Assembly: GCA_016200265.1 (NCBI GenBank) | Contig: JACQFE010000047.1 | Coordinates: forward strand, 1 to 64,000 | Length of the DNA: 64,000 nucleotides | Source of the DNA: Planctomycetota bacterium | GTDB lineage: Bacteria > Planctomycetota > Phycisphaerae > UBA1845 | Direction: 5' to 3' | Shown here: positions 52,930 through 61,248 of the stretch, one piece after another | Layout: each line of letters opens with the position of its first letter | How positions within the stretch are numbered: position 1 is the first letter of the stretch | Program-made: the position numbers and the translations under genes | The notes under the pieces: generated by a model | The model's input: only the letters and a program-made list of their open reading frames with translations | The model's database searches: none | What the model was told of the DNA's origin: nothing

Positions 52930-54618
52930 TCACGCGACCGTTTTTCCCGTCGTCCGCCACGCTTCCAACGCCAAGCTCACACCGCCAACTTCCACCGATT
53001 CGCCGAGCCGCAATTCCTTCCCCGTTGTATCCGCAAACCCGTCGCTTTGCGCTCGTAGCCATAGTCCGCCGTTTCGTTCATAAAGAAGCAGTGTCGGCCC
53101 GGCGTAACGGCATTGAACATGCGACGTGTTGCCTTGCCCGATCATCGCGATCCGGTCGAAGAGCACCACACGCCGAACATCATTGGGCATTTTCGTCGTG
53201 TCGCTCAACTCCAACAACGCTGAACTGCTCCGGCGACTCGGCAAACGGAAAGTGAACTTCGCCTTCCGGCCTAGCACAACTCGATTGCCGTCGCGAAGGA
53301 GCGCGTGACGAGTCATCTTCCCGTCCACTTCCAACTCCTTCGCACTGATCACGAAATAATCATCCTCGACTCGGCTGATGTTCGCATGCCGCTCGGAAAT
53401 GTCGCTGAGCAGGGGCATATCGGCAGGGAGGTCACTTGCCGCACGACCCATACTCGCTTGCGACCCGCGCACGAGCAGATAACTTCCGCCGCCATCCACA
53501 AGCAACAATAGCCGCGACGGCAACGTATTCGCCAATTCGATCTTCGCCGGCGCGACAATTGTTTCATCCATCGCCCCGCGCCTTGCTTCCCCCCTTACAT
53601 AGGGGGGACTAAGGGGGGTTCTTGATCCGGGGCGCCCCAGCCCCTGGGCTGGGGAACTACCACGCCCGACAACGCCAATCACTCCCTCCCTTGCAAAGGG
53701 GGGATTAAGGGTGGTTATTGTTCCCAGCGGCCCCGCAGCAAGCACCGTGTACCTCTCGTCAATCTGCCTTAGTTCCACCATCGCCTCGTTCGCCCAATTC
53801 GCTTCAGGAATCAAGCGTGCAATGCTCATCGCATGCCGACGCGCATCCGCATAGCAATGACTGGCAAGCGCATTGCTTGCATCACTGCACAGCCGCAATA
53901 CTTCTTCAAGTTCACGCCGCTCAGCAGCGTTCTTTCCCAGATCCCGCAGCGATTCGATCTCTACCTGGGCCGATGGAATTCGACCGGCCACGATCGCCGA
54001 CCGCGCCGCACGAATCACCTTCTCACACAGTTCGGCCTCCATTGCCGCCACCGCAGGTGCATGCCCATCAAGCGATTTCGCCTTCCGCAACCGTTCTGCC
54101 GCGACCGCCCATTGCTCCGAATCGAGGAGTCGCCGAACCTGATCGAGCAATTGCGAGACTTCTTCCGACCGCTCTTCGGCCTTGCGCCGCAGTGCATCCG
54201 CCGGACCGTGATCGGCCTCCGCCCGCTCCAGCAAATTTCGTCCCGCAGCCAGCGAGCCTCGCTCGATCCGCTCACGAGCTTCCTGAACGCGACGGATCTG
54301 TGATTCATCCTTCCGGGCTTGTTCGGATGCCACCAAGCGAACGTAGCCGCGAAGCTCGTCGATATCTTTCTTTGCCGCCGGATCGCCGCAGCCTTCGGCC
54401 CGATCCAGGTCCATCAAGGCTTCGCTGAACCGATCGGCCCGATAGAATTCACGCGCCCGAGCCACGAACTTTTCGCTCAGCCCCGCGAGCACGGTCTTAC
54501 CCCGTTTGTTGTCGCGAATGTCAGCCTGCGTCGCCAACCGATAGGCTTCCTCCAGCCGCACATCGGCCAAGGCCTTCTCCGCCGCCCGTAGTCGCATGAA
54601 TAACAGTTGCCCAAACAT
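52930..54618 (-). CDS. FHA domain protein with helical repeat N-terminus
   Basis: 562 residues from ATG 54618. Residues about 5-300 are helical and Ala/Arg/Glu-rich, like TPR or coiled-coil repeats (LLDSEQWAVAAERLRKAKSL). Residues about 310-365 come from dispersed repeats (NPPFAREGVIG, TPLSPPYVRGEARR). An FHA-type domain follows at about 385-470 (ASMGRAASDLPADMPLLSDI then SERHANISRVEDDYFVIS), which binds phosphothreonine. A second beta domain ends the protein (VLFDRIAMIGQGNTSHVQCR). It is probably a target or scaffold for the kinase encoded next on the same strand. Confidence 0.8.
   Translation of the reverse strand: MFGQLLFMRLRAAEKALADVRLEEAYRLATQADIRDNKRGKTVLAGLSEKFVARAREFYRADRFSEALMDLDRAEGCGDPAAKKDIDELRGYVRLVASEQARKDESQIRRVQEARERIERGSLAAGRNLLERAEADHGPADALRRKAEERSEEVSQLLDQVRRLLDSEQWAVAAERLRKAKSLDGHAPAVAAMEAELCEKVIRAARSAIVAGRIPSAQVEIESLRDLGKNAAERRELEEVLRLCSDASNALASHCYADARRHAMSIARLIPEANWANEAMVELRQIDERYTVLAAGPLGTITTLNPPFAREGVIGVVGRGSSPAQGLGRPGSRTPLSPPYVRGEARRGAMDETIVAPAKIELANTLPSRLLLLVDGGGSYLLVRGSQASMGRAASDLPADMPLLSDISERHANISRVEDDYFVISAKELEVDGKMTRHALLRDGNRVVLGRKAKFTFRLPSRRSSSALLELSDTTKMPNDVRRVVLFDRIAMIGQGNTSHVQCRYAGPTLLLYERNGGLWLRAQSDGFADTTGKELRLGESVEVGGVSLALEAWRTTGKTVA
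53585..53715. repeat. Cluster of palindromic repeats in frame in the FHA gene
   Basis: Holds CCCCCCTTACATAGGGGGGA CTAAGGGGGGTT, the CCCCAGCCCCTGGGCTGGGG palindrome and CCTCCCTTGCAAAGGGGGGA. They are translated as the linker between the helical part and the FHA domain. Confidence 0.7.
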
Positions 54619-54646
54619 TGGTTCTTCTTCGCTAATGCGTCCGTCG

Positions 54647-54678
54647 CTTCCCCCCTTTATTAGGGGGGACTAAGGGGG
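54647..54678. repeat. CCCCCCTTTATTAGGGGGG palindromic repeat
   Basis: CTTCCCCCCTTTATTAGGGG GGACTAAGGGGG just upstream of the FHA gene start. Same family as the copies at 20261, 31131, 53585 and 55990. The rest of 54619-54876 shows no gene. Confidence 0.65.
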
Positions 54679-54876
54679 TATTTGCCAGCCGCATCAATTT
54701 ACTCAATTGGCTCCGATATCATACGCAAAATCACGCCGCCAACCCAATCATTCTCGCGACAGGCCGTCGGCACGTTCACCCTGGCCGGAGCCTCCTGATA
54801 CACCCATATTCGGAGGAAAGGGCAAGTTATTTGCGCTCGATGTCCTCGGATTTGGATGGAAGTGAAGAAATTGGTG

Positions 54877-55131
54877 CTACCGGACTTCGTCAGTTGACGG
54901 TCGTGGATTTGGCGGCCCGGTCGCCCCCGACGAGATGTTCCTGCCCGCATCTTCATGGGCGATACCCAGAATCAGCGAAACGCCGACCCCAAGTATTGTG
55001 TACATCATGTCGTCGTTCACGTGCAGGCCGATCTGCGCGGCGTACGATGCGGCCACCGTCGCGAGCGCGACTCGAACTTTTCTGGATGCCAGCGGCGCAA
55101 AGATACGGCGTATACGGGAATCTTCTTTCAT
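54877..55131 (-). CDS. Small holin-like two-helix membrane protein
   Basis: 84 residues from ATG 55131 with GGAG six bases upstream; the open frame to TTG 55164 lacks this. Charged N-terminus (MKEDSRIRRIFAPLASRKVR), one helix (VALATVAASYAAQIGLHV), a short turn (NDDMMY), a second helix (TILGVGVSLILGIAHEDAG) and a polar tail. The layout is that of a holin or small membrane effector. A family is not certain. It may be co-transcribed with the ABC-GNAT gene 150 bases upstream. Confidence 0.55.
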   Translation of the reverse strand: MKEDSRIRRIFAPLASRKVRVALATVAASYAAQIGLHVNDDMMYTILGVGVSLILGIAHEDAGRNISSGATGPPNPRPSTDEVR

Positions 55132-55192
55132 ATCGTTCTCCAAAGCTCGGAGTTGATCACTCAATCAAACAGGTACCCGCTTAAAGAGGTGC

Positions 55193-55232
55193 GCCCGCCG
55201 GAGACGCGCCGGGCAACGCGTCTCCGACGGGC
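55193..55232. repeat. GGAGACGCG...CGCGTCTCC hairpin
   Basis: A 9-bp perfect stem (55200-55208 with 55217-55225), extended by GCCCG/CGGGC. It lies between two minus-strand genes. Confidence 0.5.
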
Positions 55233-55283
55233 TTGGGGAGGGGGAGCGGGAAGGCCGGAAATTTGACGGAAAACTCACCAGTA

Positions 55284-56909
55284 TCACACAGCGGCACTAT
55301 GTCTGGACCTTGAAGTCTCCGCTGTTAGTCGTTCTCGTCTTGTAAATTTGTTTTGACGTTTTGATGTGTTGACAATTTGACGTTTCCCTCGTTCCCACAA
55401 GTAGTAGACCGGCTTGGTTCCGATCTGCCCACGAAATAGCTGCGCGAGAAATTCCGTCGATTGGCGTTCCACGCGTCGCCGTCCGCCGCCGGTGGTGGCC
55501 GCATACCATTCATAAACCACGCGGGCGACGATGTGCCGCACCTGTGGAGAGCAGGCGACGTGCGAAGCGAACTCCGCGGCGTTCGGATCGACGTCGAGCG
55601 ACTTGAGCGCATCCATTGCGGCCCTTTGGCGTTCGGACAATTCAACCTGTCCGACGCGCGTCATTCCCGCTCGTTCAAAAACGGGATTGAACTCCCCCAT
55701 CGCCGCAAGGCACTCGACAAATTTGACGCCGACTTTCGGAAGCGATTTTCGCACGAGGAATTGTCCCAGCCCGCAGCCGCGCACATCCGGATGAATCACC
55801 AGCCGCCGCAAAATGCGGATTTGTTGATTGACGCGTCGCGGATTGCGGACGAACCAGCCATCGGTCGCGCGATTTCGCATCGACGATTCCAACGGAGCGT
55901 GCGAATAGACTACAATTCCGAGGATATCGCGGCGCGGTTTGCGAGCCGCGAACTGCGGCGCGATTTCATTCTTAGTTCCCTTGCCGCTATCCCCCTTAGT
56001 CCCCCCTTGGAAAGGGGGGAGGCAGGTGCAATCTCGCAGCACGAAAACCTTGTCCACAAACCCAAGCTCATCCGTCGATCGATAGTGCATCGCCGCGAAG
56101 GCTTCGTAGTCCCGCTTTGAACCTCGCTCGATGCGAAGTCGCCGCGCAATGCTCAGCGACGGTACGTCATTGATTTGTCGATACTCGACGTCGCACCGCC
56201 CGCCTCCCGACAATCGCACGATCACATCCGGTTGAAGATCGGCAATGACGTCCTCATTGCTCGTTGCGGCCACAAACGCGAGCGAATTGCGAGTCACGAT
56301 CTTGCGAAGGTTGAAGCTGATGCATTTGGCCAATCGCCGATGCAGCCCGCTGCAAAATTCATCACAAAGCAGCGGCGCGGTCACTTGATCTCGAAGTTGC
56401 AGGGCAATTGCCCGCGCGAGCCTCGCGCGGAATCTCTCGCCTTCTGAAAGAGAATCAAACGATCGAATCCATATGCCCGCATCTCCAAGTCCGCAAGACG
56501 TAAGCAGCGCGATCGCATCATGCGTACTGGCCGATGGCTCGACCGCGTCGATGAGGGCCAGATCACGCGGAAATGCAACGCGATGCACGAGAGACGCCAC
56601 TGCGAAGCGACTTTGAATTTCACTAAGCGCCGTGCTCTTCCCGCTTCCCGATGGACCGGTGATTAGAACTATGCTTCCGCGCTCGATCGGAATCCGCACG
56701 TCGTCGAGCAGCACAACTTCGTTCGCCCGATTCGACAACCCAAATCCTAAGGCCACCTCGGCTGTCCTGCGTGAAGGCTTTCCAAGTGCCTGCGATCGGA
56801 CGACGCGAATTGGCGGGAGAATTTCTTTTTCCGACGTCGCGGTCGCCGTTACGGACGACGTGTCCGCCGCTTCAAGGGCGTCACGCTTGGAATTCTGCAA
56901 CAGGAACAC
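55284..56909 (-). CDS. ABC-type ATPase fused to GNAT acetyltransferase
   Basis: 541 residues from GTG 56909, with GGAGGA seven bases upstream; a GTG at 56984 lacks a ribosome site. Residues about 60-270 form an ABC ATPase: Walker A ITGPSGSGKST (about 85-92), signature SFDSLSEGERFRARLARAIA and Walker B APLLCDEFCSG. Residues about 280-450 are a GNAT-type acyltransferase with RRLVIHPDVRGCGLGQFLV (acetyl-CoA loop) and FNPVFERAGM. There is no membrane part or permease gene nearby. Two repeat-derived pieces lie within: CLPPFQGGTKGDS at about 310 and the last 30 residues (VNTSKRQNK...). Role unknown. Confidence 0.8.
   Translation of the reverse strand: MFLLQNSKRDALEAADTSSVTATATSEKEILPPIRVVRSQALGKPSRRTAEVALGFGLSNRANEVVLLDDVRIPIERGSIVLITGPSGSGKSTALSEIQSRFAVASLVHRVAFPRDLALIDAVEPSASTHDAIALLTSCGLGDAGIWIRSFDSLSEGERFRARLARAIALQLRDQVTAPLLCDEFCSGLHRRLAKCISFNLRKIVTRNSLAFVAATSNEDVIADLQPDVIVRLSGGGRCDVEYRQINDVPSLSIARRLRIERGSKRDYEAFAAMHYRSTDELGFVDKVFVLRDCTCLPPFQGGTKGDSGKGTKNEIAPQFAARKPRRDILGIVVYSHAPLESSMRNRATDGWFVRNPRRVNQQIRILRRLVIHPDVRGCGLGQFLVRKSLPKVGVKFVECLAAMGEFNPVFERAGMTRVGQVELSERQRAAMDALKSLDVDPNAAEFASHVACSPQVRHIVARVVYEWYAATTGGGRRRVERQSTEFLAQLFRGQIGTKPVYYLWERGKRQIVNTSKRQNKFTRRERLTAETSRSRHSAAV
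55990..56022. repeat. CCCCCTTAGTCCCCCCTTGG repeat, in frame in the ABC-GNAT gene
   Basis: CCCCCTTAGTCCCCCCTTGG AAAGGGGGGAGG, translated as PPFQGGTKGDS between the ABC and GNAT domains. Confidence 0.7.
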
Positions 56910-56995
56910 GCGCCATTCCTCCGAATACCGTAGTGGGTAAGCAATCAAACTGGCCCACTGCCGCTTACCGAAAGCGAACAACACCCTAACGATAC

Positions 56996-57023
56996 TTCAC
57001 ATACAATTGCCTGTCAATATTAT
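56996..57023 (+). promoter_or_regulatory. Possible promoter of the PEP-CTERM genes
   Basis: TTCACA (56996-57001) and TATTAT (57018-57023) with 16 bases between, in an AT-rich stretch before the ATG at 57157. The AT bias makes chance matches likely. Confidence 0.3.
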
Positions 57024-57156
57024 TATCAATTTTATTTTCGGAACGGCATGCGAGGCGTTTTTATCGGGCGATCATCCGCATCGTCGTGGAATTCGATTGG
57101 CGATCACCGCTTCTTGCGGATAAACTGGCTGCCGTCATTCAACATGGGGTGTCCAC

Positions 57157-57708
57157 ATGCGACCACGAAATCTCATCACCGCGTCAGCTTTTCTCCGTTG
57201 GAATGTTTCGACTTTCGCAGGGTTGGCGACGTTTACACCCGCGAGTGTGGACGTGACGCCGGGCACAATCGTGACAATGGATCTCACGCTAACGGCTGAG
57301 CATTTGTATGGTTTTGACACGGCGGACGTGGTCATCAACTCTGACGCACCATTCGAATGGAAGTACGGGCTGGATCTTATTTGTCCGAACTGTGCGACGG
57401 ATGGGTGGCCGTTCTCACCAGGATTTGGAATTAAGCCCTACGATTTGTATGTTGGCGGCAGCACGCCGATGGCGTTCGGGTTCGGCAATTCCCTCCTTCT
57501 GGGAACACTGGCGTTTGACACTGCGACGCTCGCTCCCGGAACGTACGAAACAGTCGTGAGCAGTGAACTGGATCACGACCTTTCATCGATCACGCATTTC
57601 GGCACGGGGGAGGGACTTGAAGGCCAGGGTTCGTTCACCGTCGTGCCGGAGCCTTCGTGCGTGGGCCTTTTCGCACTCGCTGCGACTGCGCTACATCTCA
57701 CGCGATGA
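57157..57708 (+). CDS. Exported protein with PEP-CTERM sorting signal
   Basis: 183 residues from ATG 57157. After an N-terminal segment that is a weak signal peptide (MRPRNLITASAFLRWNVSTF) the mature part is a cohesin-like beta sandwich (LATFTPASVDVTPGTIVTMD then LTLTAEHLYGF, LLLGTLAFDTATLAPGTYE). The C-terminus VVPEPSCVGLFALAATALHL TR is a PEP-CTERM signal: PEP, a helix and a basic end, used for exosortase-dependent surface anchoring. The stop overlaps the ATG of the truncated paralogue by three bases (ATGA). Confidence 0.8.
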   Translation: MRPRNLITASAFLRWNVSTFAGLATFTPASVDVTPGTIVTMDLTLTAEHLYGFDTADVVINSDAPFEWKYGLDLICPNCATDGWPFSPGFGIKPYDLYVGGSTPMAFGFGNSLLLGTLAFDTATLAPGTYETVVSSELDHDLSSITHFGTGEGLEGQGSFTVVPEPSCVGLFALAATALHLTR

Positions 57709-58010
57709 GGAATGCGATGAGTGCCCGTTCGACTTGGGCGGCTGCCATCATCGTGACACTCGCGAAAACCGCATTGGCCAGCCTGGCGACGTTCTCACCC
57801 GCGAGTCAGGACGTGACACCGGGCACGATCGCGGCGATGGACTTCACCCTCACGGCCCGGGCGCTTCCCAACTTTGATGAGGCTGACGTTGTCATTCAGA
57901 CTCCCACGACTGTTCAGTTCGCGTACTCTGCCGAATTCGTTTCCGCCGGCACGACTCGCAATCGGCTCAGCAAAATAACCAGCCACGAGAAATCGAAATG
58001 CCGGCCTTGA
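57705..58010 (+). CDS. C-terminally truncated paralogue of the PEP-CTERM protein
   Basis: 101 residues from ATG 57705 (ATG 57717 also possible). It has a good signal peptide (STWAAAIIVTLAKTALA) and then SLATFSPASQDVTPGTIAAM DFTLTARALPNFDEADVVIQ, which matches the first part of the upstream protein almost residue for residue. It ends after about 100 residues, without the rest of the domain or the PEP-CTERM tail. Either a degenerate duplicate or a short derivative. The DNA between the two shared blocks is about 80 percent alike by eye. Confidence 0.6.
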   Translation: MRNAMSARSTWAAAIIVTLAKTALASLATFSPASQDVTPGTIAAMDFTLTARALPNFDEADVVIQTPTTVQFAYSAEFVSAGTTRNRLSKITSHEKSKCRP

Positions 58011-58125
58011 ACCACGACTCCAAGTGTGGTTCGCCGCCCGGATGCGGGTCTCCGGATTGGTCGCGGATGATGAAGCATCGAATGGCGGCGCCCAGACGCC
58101 GTGATCGTGGCGATCGAAACTTCAT

Positions 58126-60084
58126 TCAATCCTCATCTGGCAATTGCTCGATTCGTTCGAAGACGATGATCGGTCCAGATTCTTCTCTCACGCGATAGTT
58201 CGAATCACTCGCATACTCGTTGCTTTTCGCAGGCAAGCCGGACATATCCCAGTTGTCGCTTCGATCGAGGATCACATAGTCCGCCGCACGAATGCGACGT
58301 CCCGTGTAGACGCGGCGATAATCCCAGAAGTGCGCGGCCAATCGTTCGGTGGCGAGAATTGAATGATCTCGTCCGATTTCACTTCTCATCCTTTCAATGA
58401 AAGGGAGGCGCGGATCGGCCGTGTGCATCGCCGCGTCCGCCGCCTGCACTTCGAAGAATTTGCTCACCGGCGAGAAACCAAAGAAGTAATGTGACCACAG
58501 TGAAGTAATCAGAATGGCGAAGGCAATCGAACGGTTACGACCCCGAATGTCCGATGCGAGGCCATCGGAACGAGATGTCAAACGCAAAGGAGAGATATCT
58601 TCCTTTGCGCCGGCCAATTTTGCAGGGCATCTCAAGAGTGAAATACATGCGAAAAAAAGAATGGGTAATAATGGCGCTTGATGCCAGAACTTAATGCTCA
58701 GAAACTGCGAGTTATCAAGCAAGAGCACTAGACTAAGCGTAGGAAGTGCCGCGACCGCAACGCGCCATCCAAGGATCGGCAGGCCGCACATTGGAACAAG
58801 CAACATTGCGATATAACCCAAGTCCTGAAGCCGCGTCAATCTCTGCCAGAAAATCGAGGGATGTCGAATTGGCGAAAGGAGTACATTTAGGATATCCGGC
58901 CCCAATGCCCCAAATAAGTCCGCGCGTTCATACCGCCCGGACAAGGCGAAGTGTGGTATGAAGACTCTTGTACAGAGTATCGCATACACCAATGCACCAA
59001 GCGCAATTCCTAAACCCGTCATTCGGCACCTGCGTGTCAGAATGAACGACAGTCCGACGCCCATGACGGCCGCGCTCGCGGTCTCAACACACAATGCTGT
59101 ACAGGCGAGAAATGCATATGCCGTTTTCCAGCGATTAAGCGAAAACGCCCAAAGCGACGCTGCCATCAGCGGAATTGTCGCGTAGTCCCATTGAAATCCA
59201 TAGGTGTTTGAATAGATCATTCGACCAAGCGAAGGCAACGCGAGCCAGGCGAGGGCAAATATCAATGCCGTTGTCACATCGTTTGTCCTACGCCGCACTG
59301 CCGAATAAATGAATAATGCCGGCAAATGGACGAATAGCGCCCCACATGCCATTAGCAAAGTAAGCGACGGCCAGATTGCGAATAATGGGACAAGGACATA
59401 CAGAAGCGGCGTGAAGTGCCATCCCAATCGAATGTTGTCGAAACTGTCGCTACGGAGTCCTCGTCCCCACAGACAGTTTTTCAGCTCTTCGACAAAGTGC
59501 CCAACGTCGGCATGTCCCATGCGAAAATGGTCATAGTGGTCAAGCTGAATGGACGTATGAATGACAACCAGGACAATGATCAGTGCCCATACTACCGACA
59601 GCACAACGTGGTGACCACTGTGCTTGGGCGTGCCGGACCTATCGCTTGCAACCACCAAACCGGTGTCGCATCTTTGGGCGGCGACCAGAAAAACGAATCC
59701 CGATGACATCACGAAGAGCAAAACGAGAACAAAAGCAGGCGGCGTTGATGAAAAGGCCGGCCAGAGTGCAAGTGGAGCGCATCCGACCAGTGGCCAGCAT
59801 GTCGCCGGAAAACGTGACCGATGTCCTTCGCGTCGGAATCCTATCCACGCCGCAATTCCGACTGTCAATAAAACAGTAACCGCGGCCAACAGGGACGGCG
59901 GTAGATAGAACGGAACTCGCGCGACTTCAATCGCATAAGTGGTGACATTGCACTGCATATCACGCACTTGCCACAATGCGACGACTTGCGCCGGAATTCC
60001 AATCATCCCCAAAGCCATTGCCAAGCGCGATACTCGCGGCTTGTTACTTCCAACTGGAACGGTCAGAGTTGAACCAGTCGACAT
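58126..60084 (-). CDS. Polytopic membrane protein of the DUF2079 type
   Basis: 652 residues from ATG 60084 (TTG 60105 is also open, no ribosome site for either). There are at least ten membrane helices. The soluble and loop motifs match DUF2079: HYDHFRMGHADVGHFVEELK then NCLWGRGLRSDSFD, LGWHFTPLLYVLVPLFAIWP, and a C-terminal domain with ERMRSEIGRDHSILATERLA AHFWDYR. Function is unknown; the layout is that of glycosyltransferase-like GT-C integral membrane proteins. It stands alone between the PEP-CTERM genes and birA, all in this gap on the minus strand. Confidence 0.8.
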   Translation of the reverse strand: MSTGSTLTVPVGSNKPRVSRLAMALGMIGIPAQVVALWQVRDMQCNVTTYAIEVARVPFYLPPSLLAAVTVLLTVGIAAWIGFRREGHRSRFPATCWPLVGCAPLALWPAFSSTPPAFVLVLLFVMSSGFVFLVAAQRCDTGLVVASDRSGTPKHSGHHVVLSVVWALIIVLVVIHTSIQLDHYDHFRMGHADVGHFVEELKNCLWGRGLRSDSFDNIRLGWHFTPLLYVLVPLFAIWPSLTLLMACGALFVHLPALFIYSAVRRRTNDVTTALIFALAWLALPSLGRMIYSNTYGFQWDYATIPLMAASLWAFSLNRWKTAYAFLACTALCVETASAAVMGVGLSFILTRRCRMTGLGIALGALVYAILCTRVFIPHFALSGRYERADLFGALGPDILNVLLSPIRHPSIFWQRLTRLQDLGYIAMLLVPMCGLPILGWRVAVAALPTLSLVLLLDNSQFLSIKFWHQAPLLPILFFACISLLRCPAKLAGAKEDISPLRLTSRSDGLASDIRGRNRSIAFAILITSLWSHYFFGFSPVSKFFEVQAADAAMHTADPRLPFIERMRSEIGRDHSILATERLAAHFWDYRRVYTGRRIRAADYVILDRSDNWDMSGLPAKSNEYASDSNYRVREESGPIIVFERIEQLPDED

Positions 60085-60129
60085 GTTGCAAGGCGAGACC
60101 TGCAATTTGACTATTATCCGAGTCGCATA

Positions 60130-60789
60130 TCAGGAAGCCGCGAAAGTGCGGGTCGGCATAGAACCTGAATCGACCGCCTGAGCATCCCAATCACGAGCGA
60201 ATAATTGCCAGGCAAATTCCAATGACTGCGCATCGCTCGTCGCGACAATTGAATTCCATTCGCAAATACGACCGGCCAATGATTCCGCAATCTCATTACC
60301 GCGAAGTCTGCGCCAGAGCATTGGATCCATCACTTCCTCTAATGCAATTGGCGGCAGTGCGTAATCAAGTGCAGTTCGCGGAACATCGCGCACGTTCAAC
60401 CCGACTCCGGTCAATATCGCGGCCTCCTCGCCTACAGCAAGAACTTCGACCAGAATGCCTCCGAGCTTTCCATTTCGGACAATCAGGTCATTGATCGGCT
60501 TAAGGCCGATTTCCAGACCCGTTATGGCGCGTAGGATCTCCACGCAAGCCACGCCCGCGGCGCGAGTGCATTGGGCCATCTGCGGCCAATGAACGGGCGT
60601 CACAAAGTCAATCACGGTCATGTAAATGCCCGCGCCCCGCGGCGATGCCCACGTGCGCCCGCGCGTACCTCGCCCGGCCGTCTGCTCACCGGCAATCACC
60701 AAGGCGCGCTCATTGCAGCCCTGGTCGCGCACAAGCCGCTTGGCGACTTCGTTCGTGGAATCTACAGTTTCAAATCGAAAGACATTCAC
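60130..60789 (-). CDS. birA: Biotin-protein ligase without DNA-binding domain
   Basis: 219 residues from GTG 60789, preceded by AAGG nine bases upstream; the longer open frame to 60978 lies over a divergent promoter. It joins biotin to the carboxylase carrier. Landmarks: FETVDSTNEVAKRLV, AGEQTAGRGTRGRTWASPRG, GIYMTVIDF and KPINDLIVRNGKLGGILVEV (the usual KWPND is KPIND), then GVGLNVRDVP. The N-terminal repressor domain of E. coli BirA is missing. It is next to a plus-strand gene with which it shares the promoter region. Confidence 0.9.
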   Translation of the reverse strand: MNVFRFETVDSTNEVAKRLVRDQGCNERALVIAGEQTAGRGTRGRTWASPRGAGIYMTVIDFVTPVHWPQMAQCTRAAGVACVEILRAITGLEIGLKPINDLIVRNGKLGGILVEVLAVGEEAAILTGVGLNVRDVPRTALDYALPPIALEEVMDPMLWRRLRGNEIAESLAGRICEWNSIVATSDAQSLEFAWQLFARDWDAQAVDSGSMPTRTFAAS

Positions 60790-60824
60790 AGCTCGAACCT
60801 TGCAATTCCTTGAGCAATTCTTGT

Positions 60825-60853
60825 TTGAGATCGCACCAAGAACGAAGTATAAT
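60825..60853 (+). promoter_or_regulatory. Strong sigma-70 type promoter, near-leaderless
   Basis: TTGAGA (60825-60830), 17-base spacer, TATAAT (60848-60853), then nine bases to the ATG at 60863. It overlaps the start of divergent birA, so both genes may be regulated here. Confidence 0.65.
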
Positions 60854-60862
60854 GTAGGGACG

Positions 60863-61120
60863 ATGCGATACCAAGAGCTAGTCGAAACTCTCCACCGCCT
60901 TCCCTTCGAGCCGTTTCGGTTGCAGCTCACCAACGGCCAATCGCACGTCGTGCGGCACAAGGATTTTGCGTGGGTCACGCGAAGTACGCTTTACATCGGC
61001 ATCCCCTCCGGCGACGACGAAGTGCCTGATCGGGCCATTCAATGTGATCTCCTGCATGTCGTCGCGATCGAGCCTGTGAACGGCTCGCCGGAACAATCCA
61101 ACGGAAATGCAAAGAAGTAG
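60863..61120 (+). CDS. Small conserved-looking protein of unknown function
   Basis: 85 residues from ATG 60863, chosen because of the promoter nine bases upstream; the open frame back to 60626 is antisense to birA. The sequence (MRYQELVETLHRLPFEPFRL QLTNGQSHVV) with VTRSTLYIGIPSGDDE and CDLLHVVAIEP is reminiscent of small planctomycete hypotheticals with a PFRL-x-L-x-NG pattern. It is soluble and beta-rich. The C-terminus is Asn/Lys-rich. Partner and role are unknown. Confidence 0.7.
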   Translation: MRYQELVETLHRLPFEPFRLQLTNGQSHVVRHKDFAWVTRSTLYIGIPSGDDEVPDRAIQCDLLHVVAIEPVNGSPEQSNGNAKK

Positions 61121-61140
61121 ATCGACGGACCAGGGTACCA

Positions 61141-61212
61141 CGTCTTCTTCGAACTTCGAACTTCGAATTTCGCGCTTGTAGTTCCGCTCCCTCACGGTCG
61201 CGGCTCTGAAAA
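61141..61212. repeat. CTTCGAACTTCGAACTTCGAA plus CCGCTCCCTCACGGTCGCGG repeat
   Basis: A TTCGAACTTCGAACTTCGAA tract followed by an inverted copy of the TTTCCGAGCCGCGACCG element. Intergenic; no gene. Confidence 0.65.
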
Positions 61213-61248
61213 AGTACGAAGTCATATTAGCAATGGTTGGAAACCACG

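Noticed and set aside
51539..53083. 514-residue plus-strand frame over the kinase at 50006
   Set aside because: Arg/His-rich shadow of the opposite strand; the kinase has full motifs.
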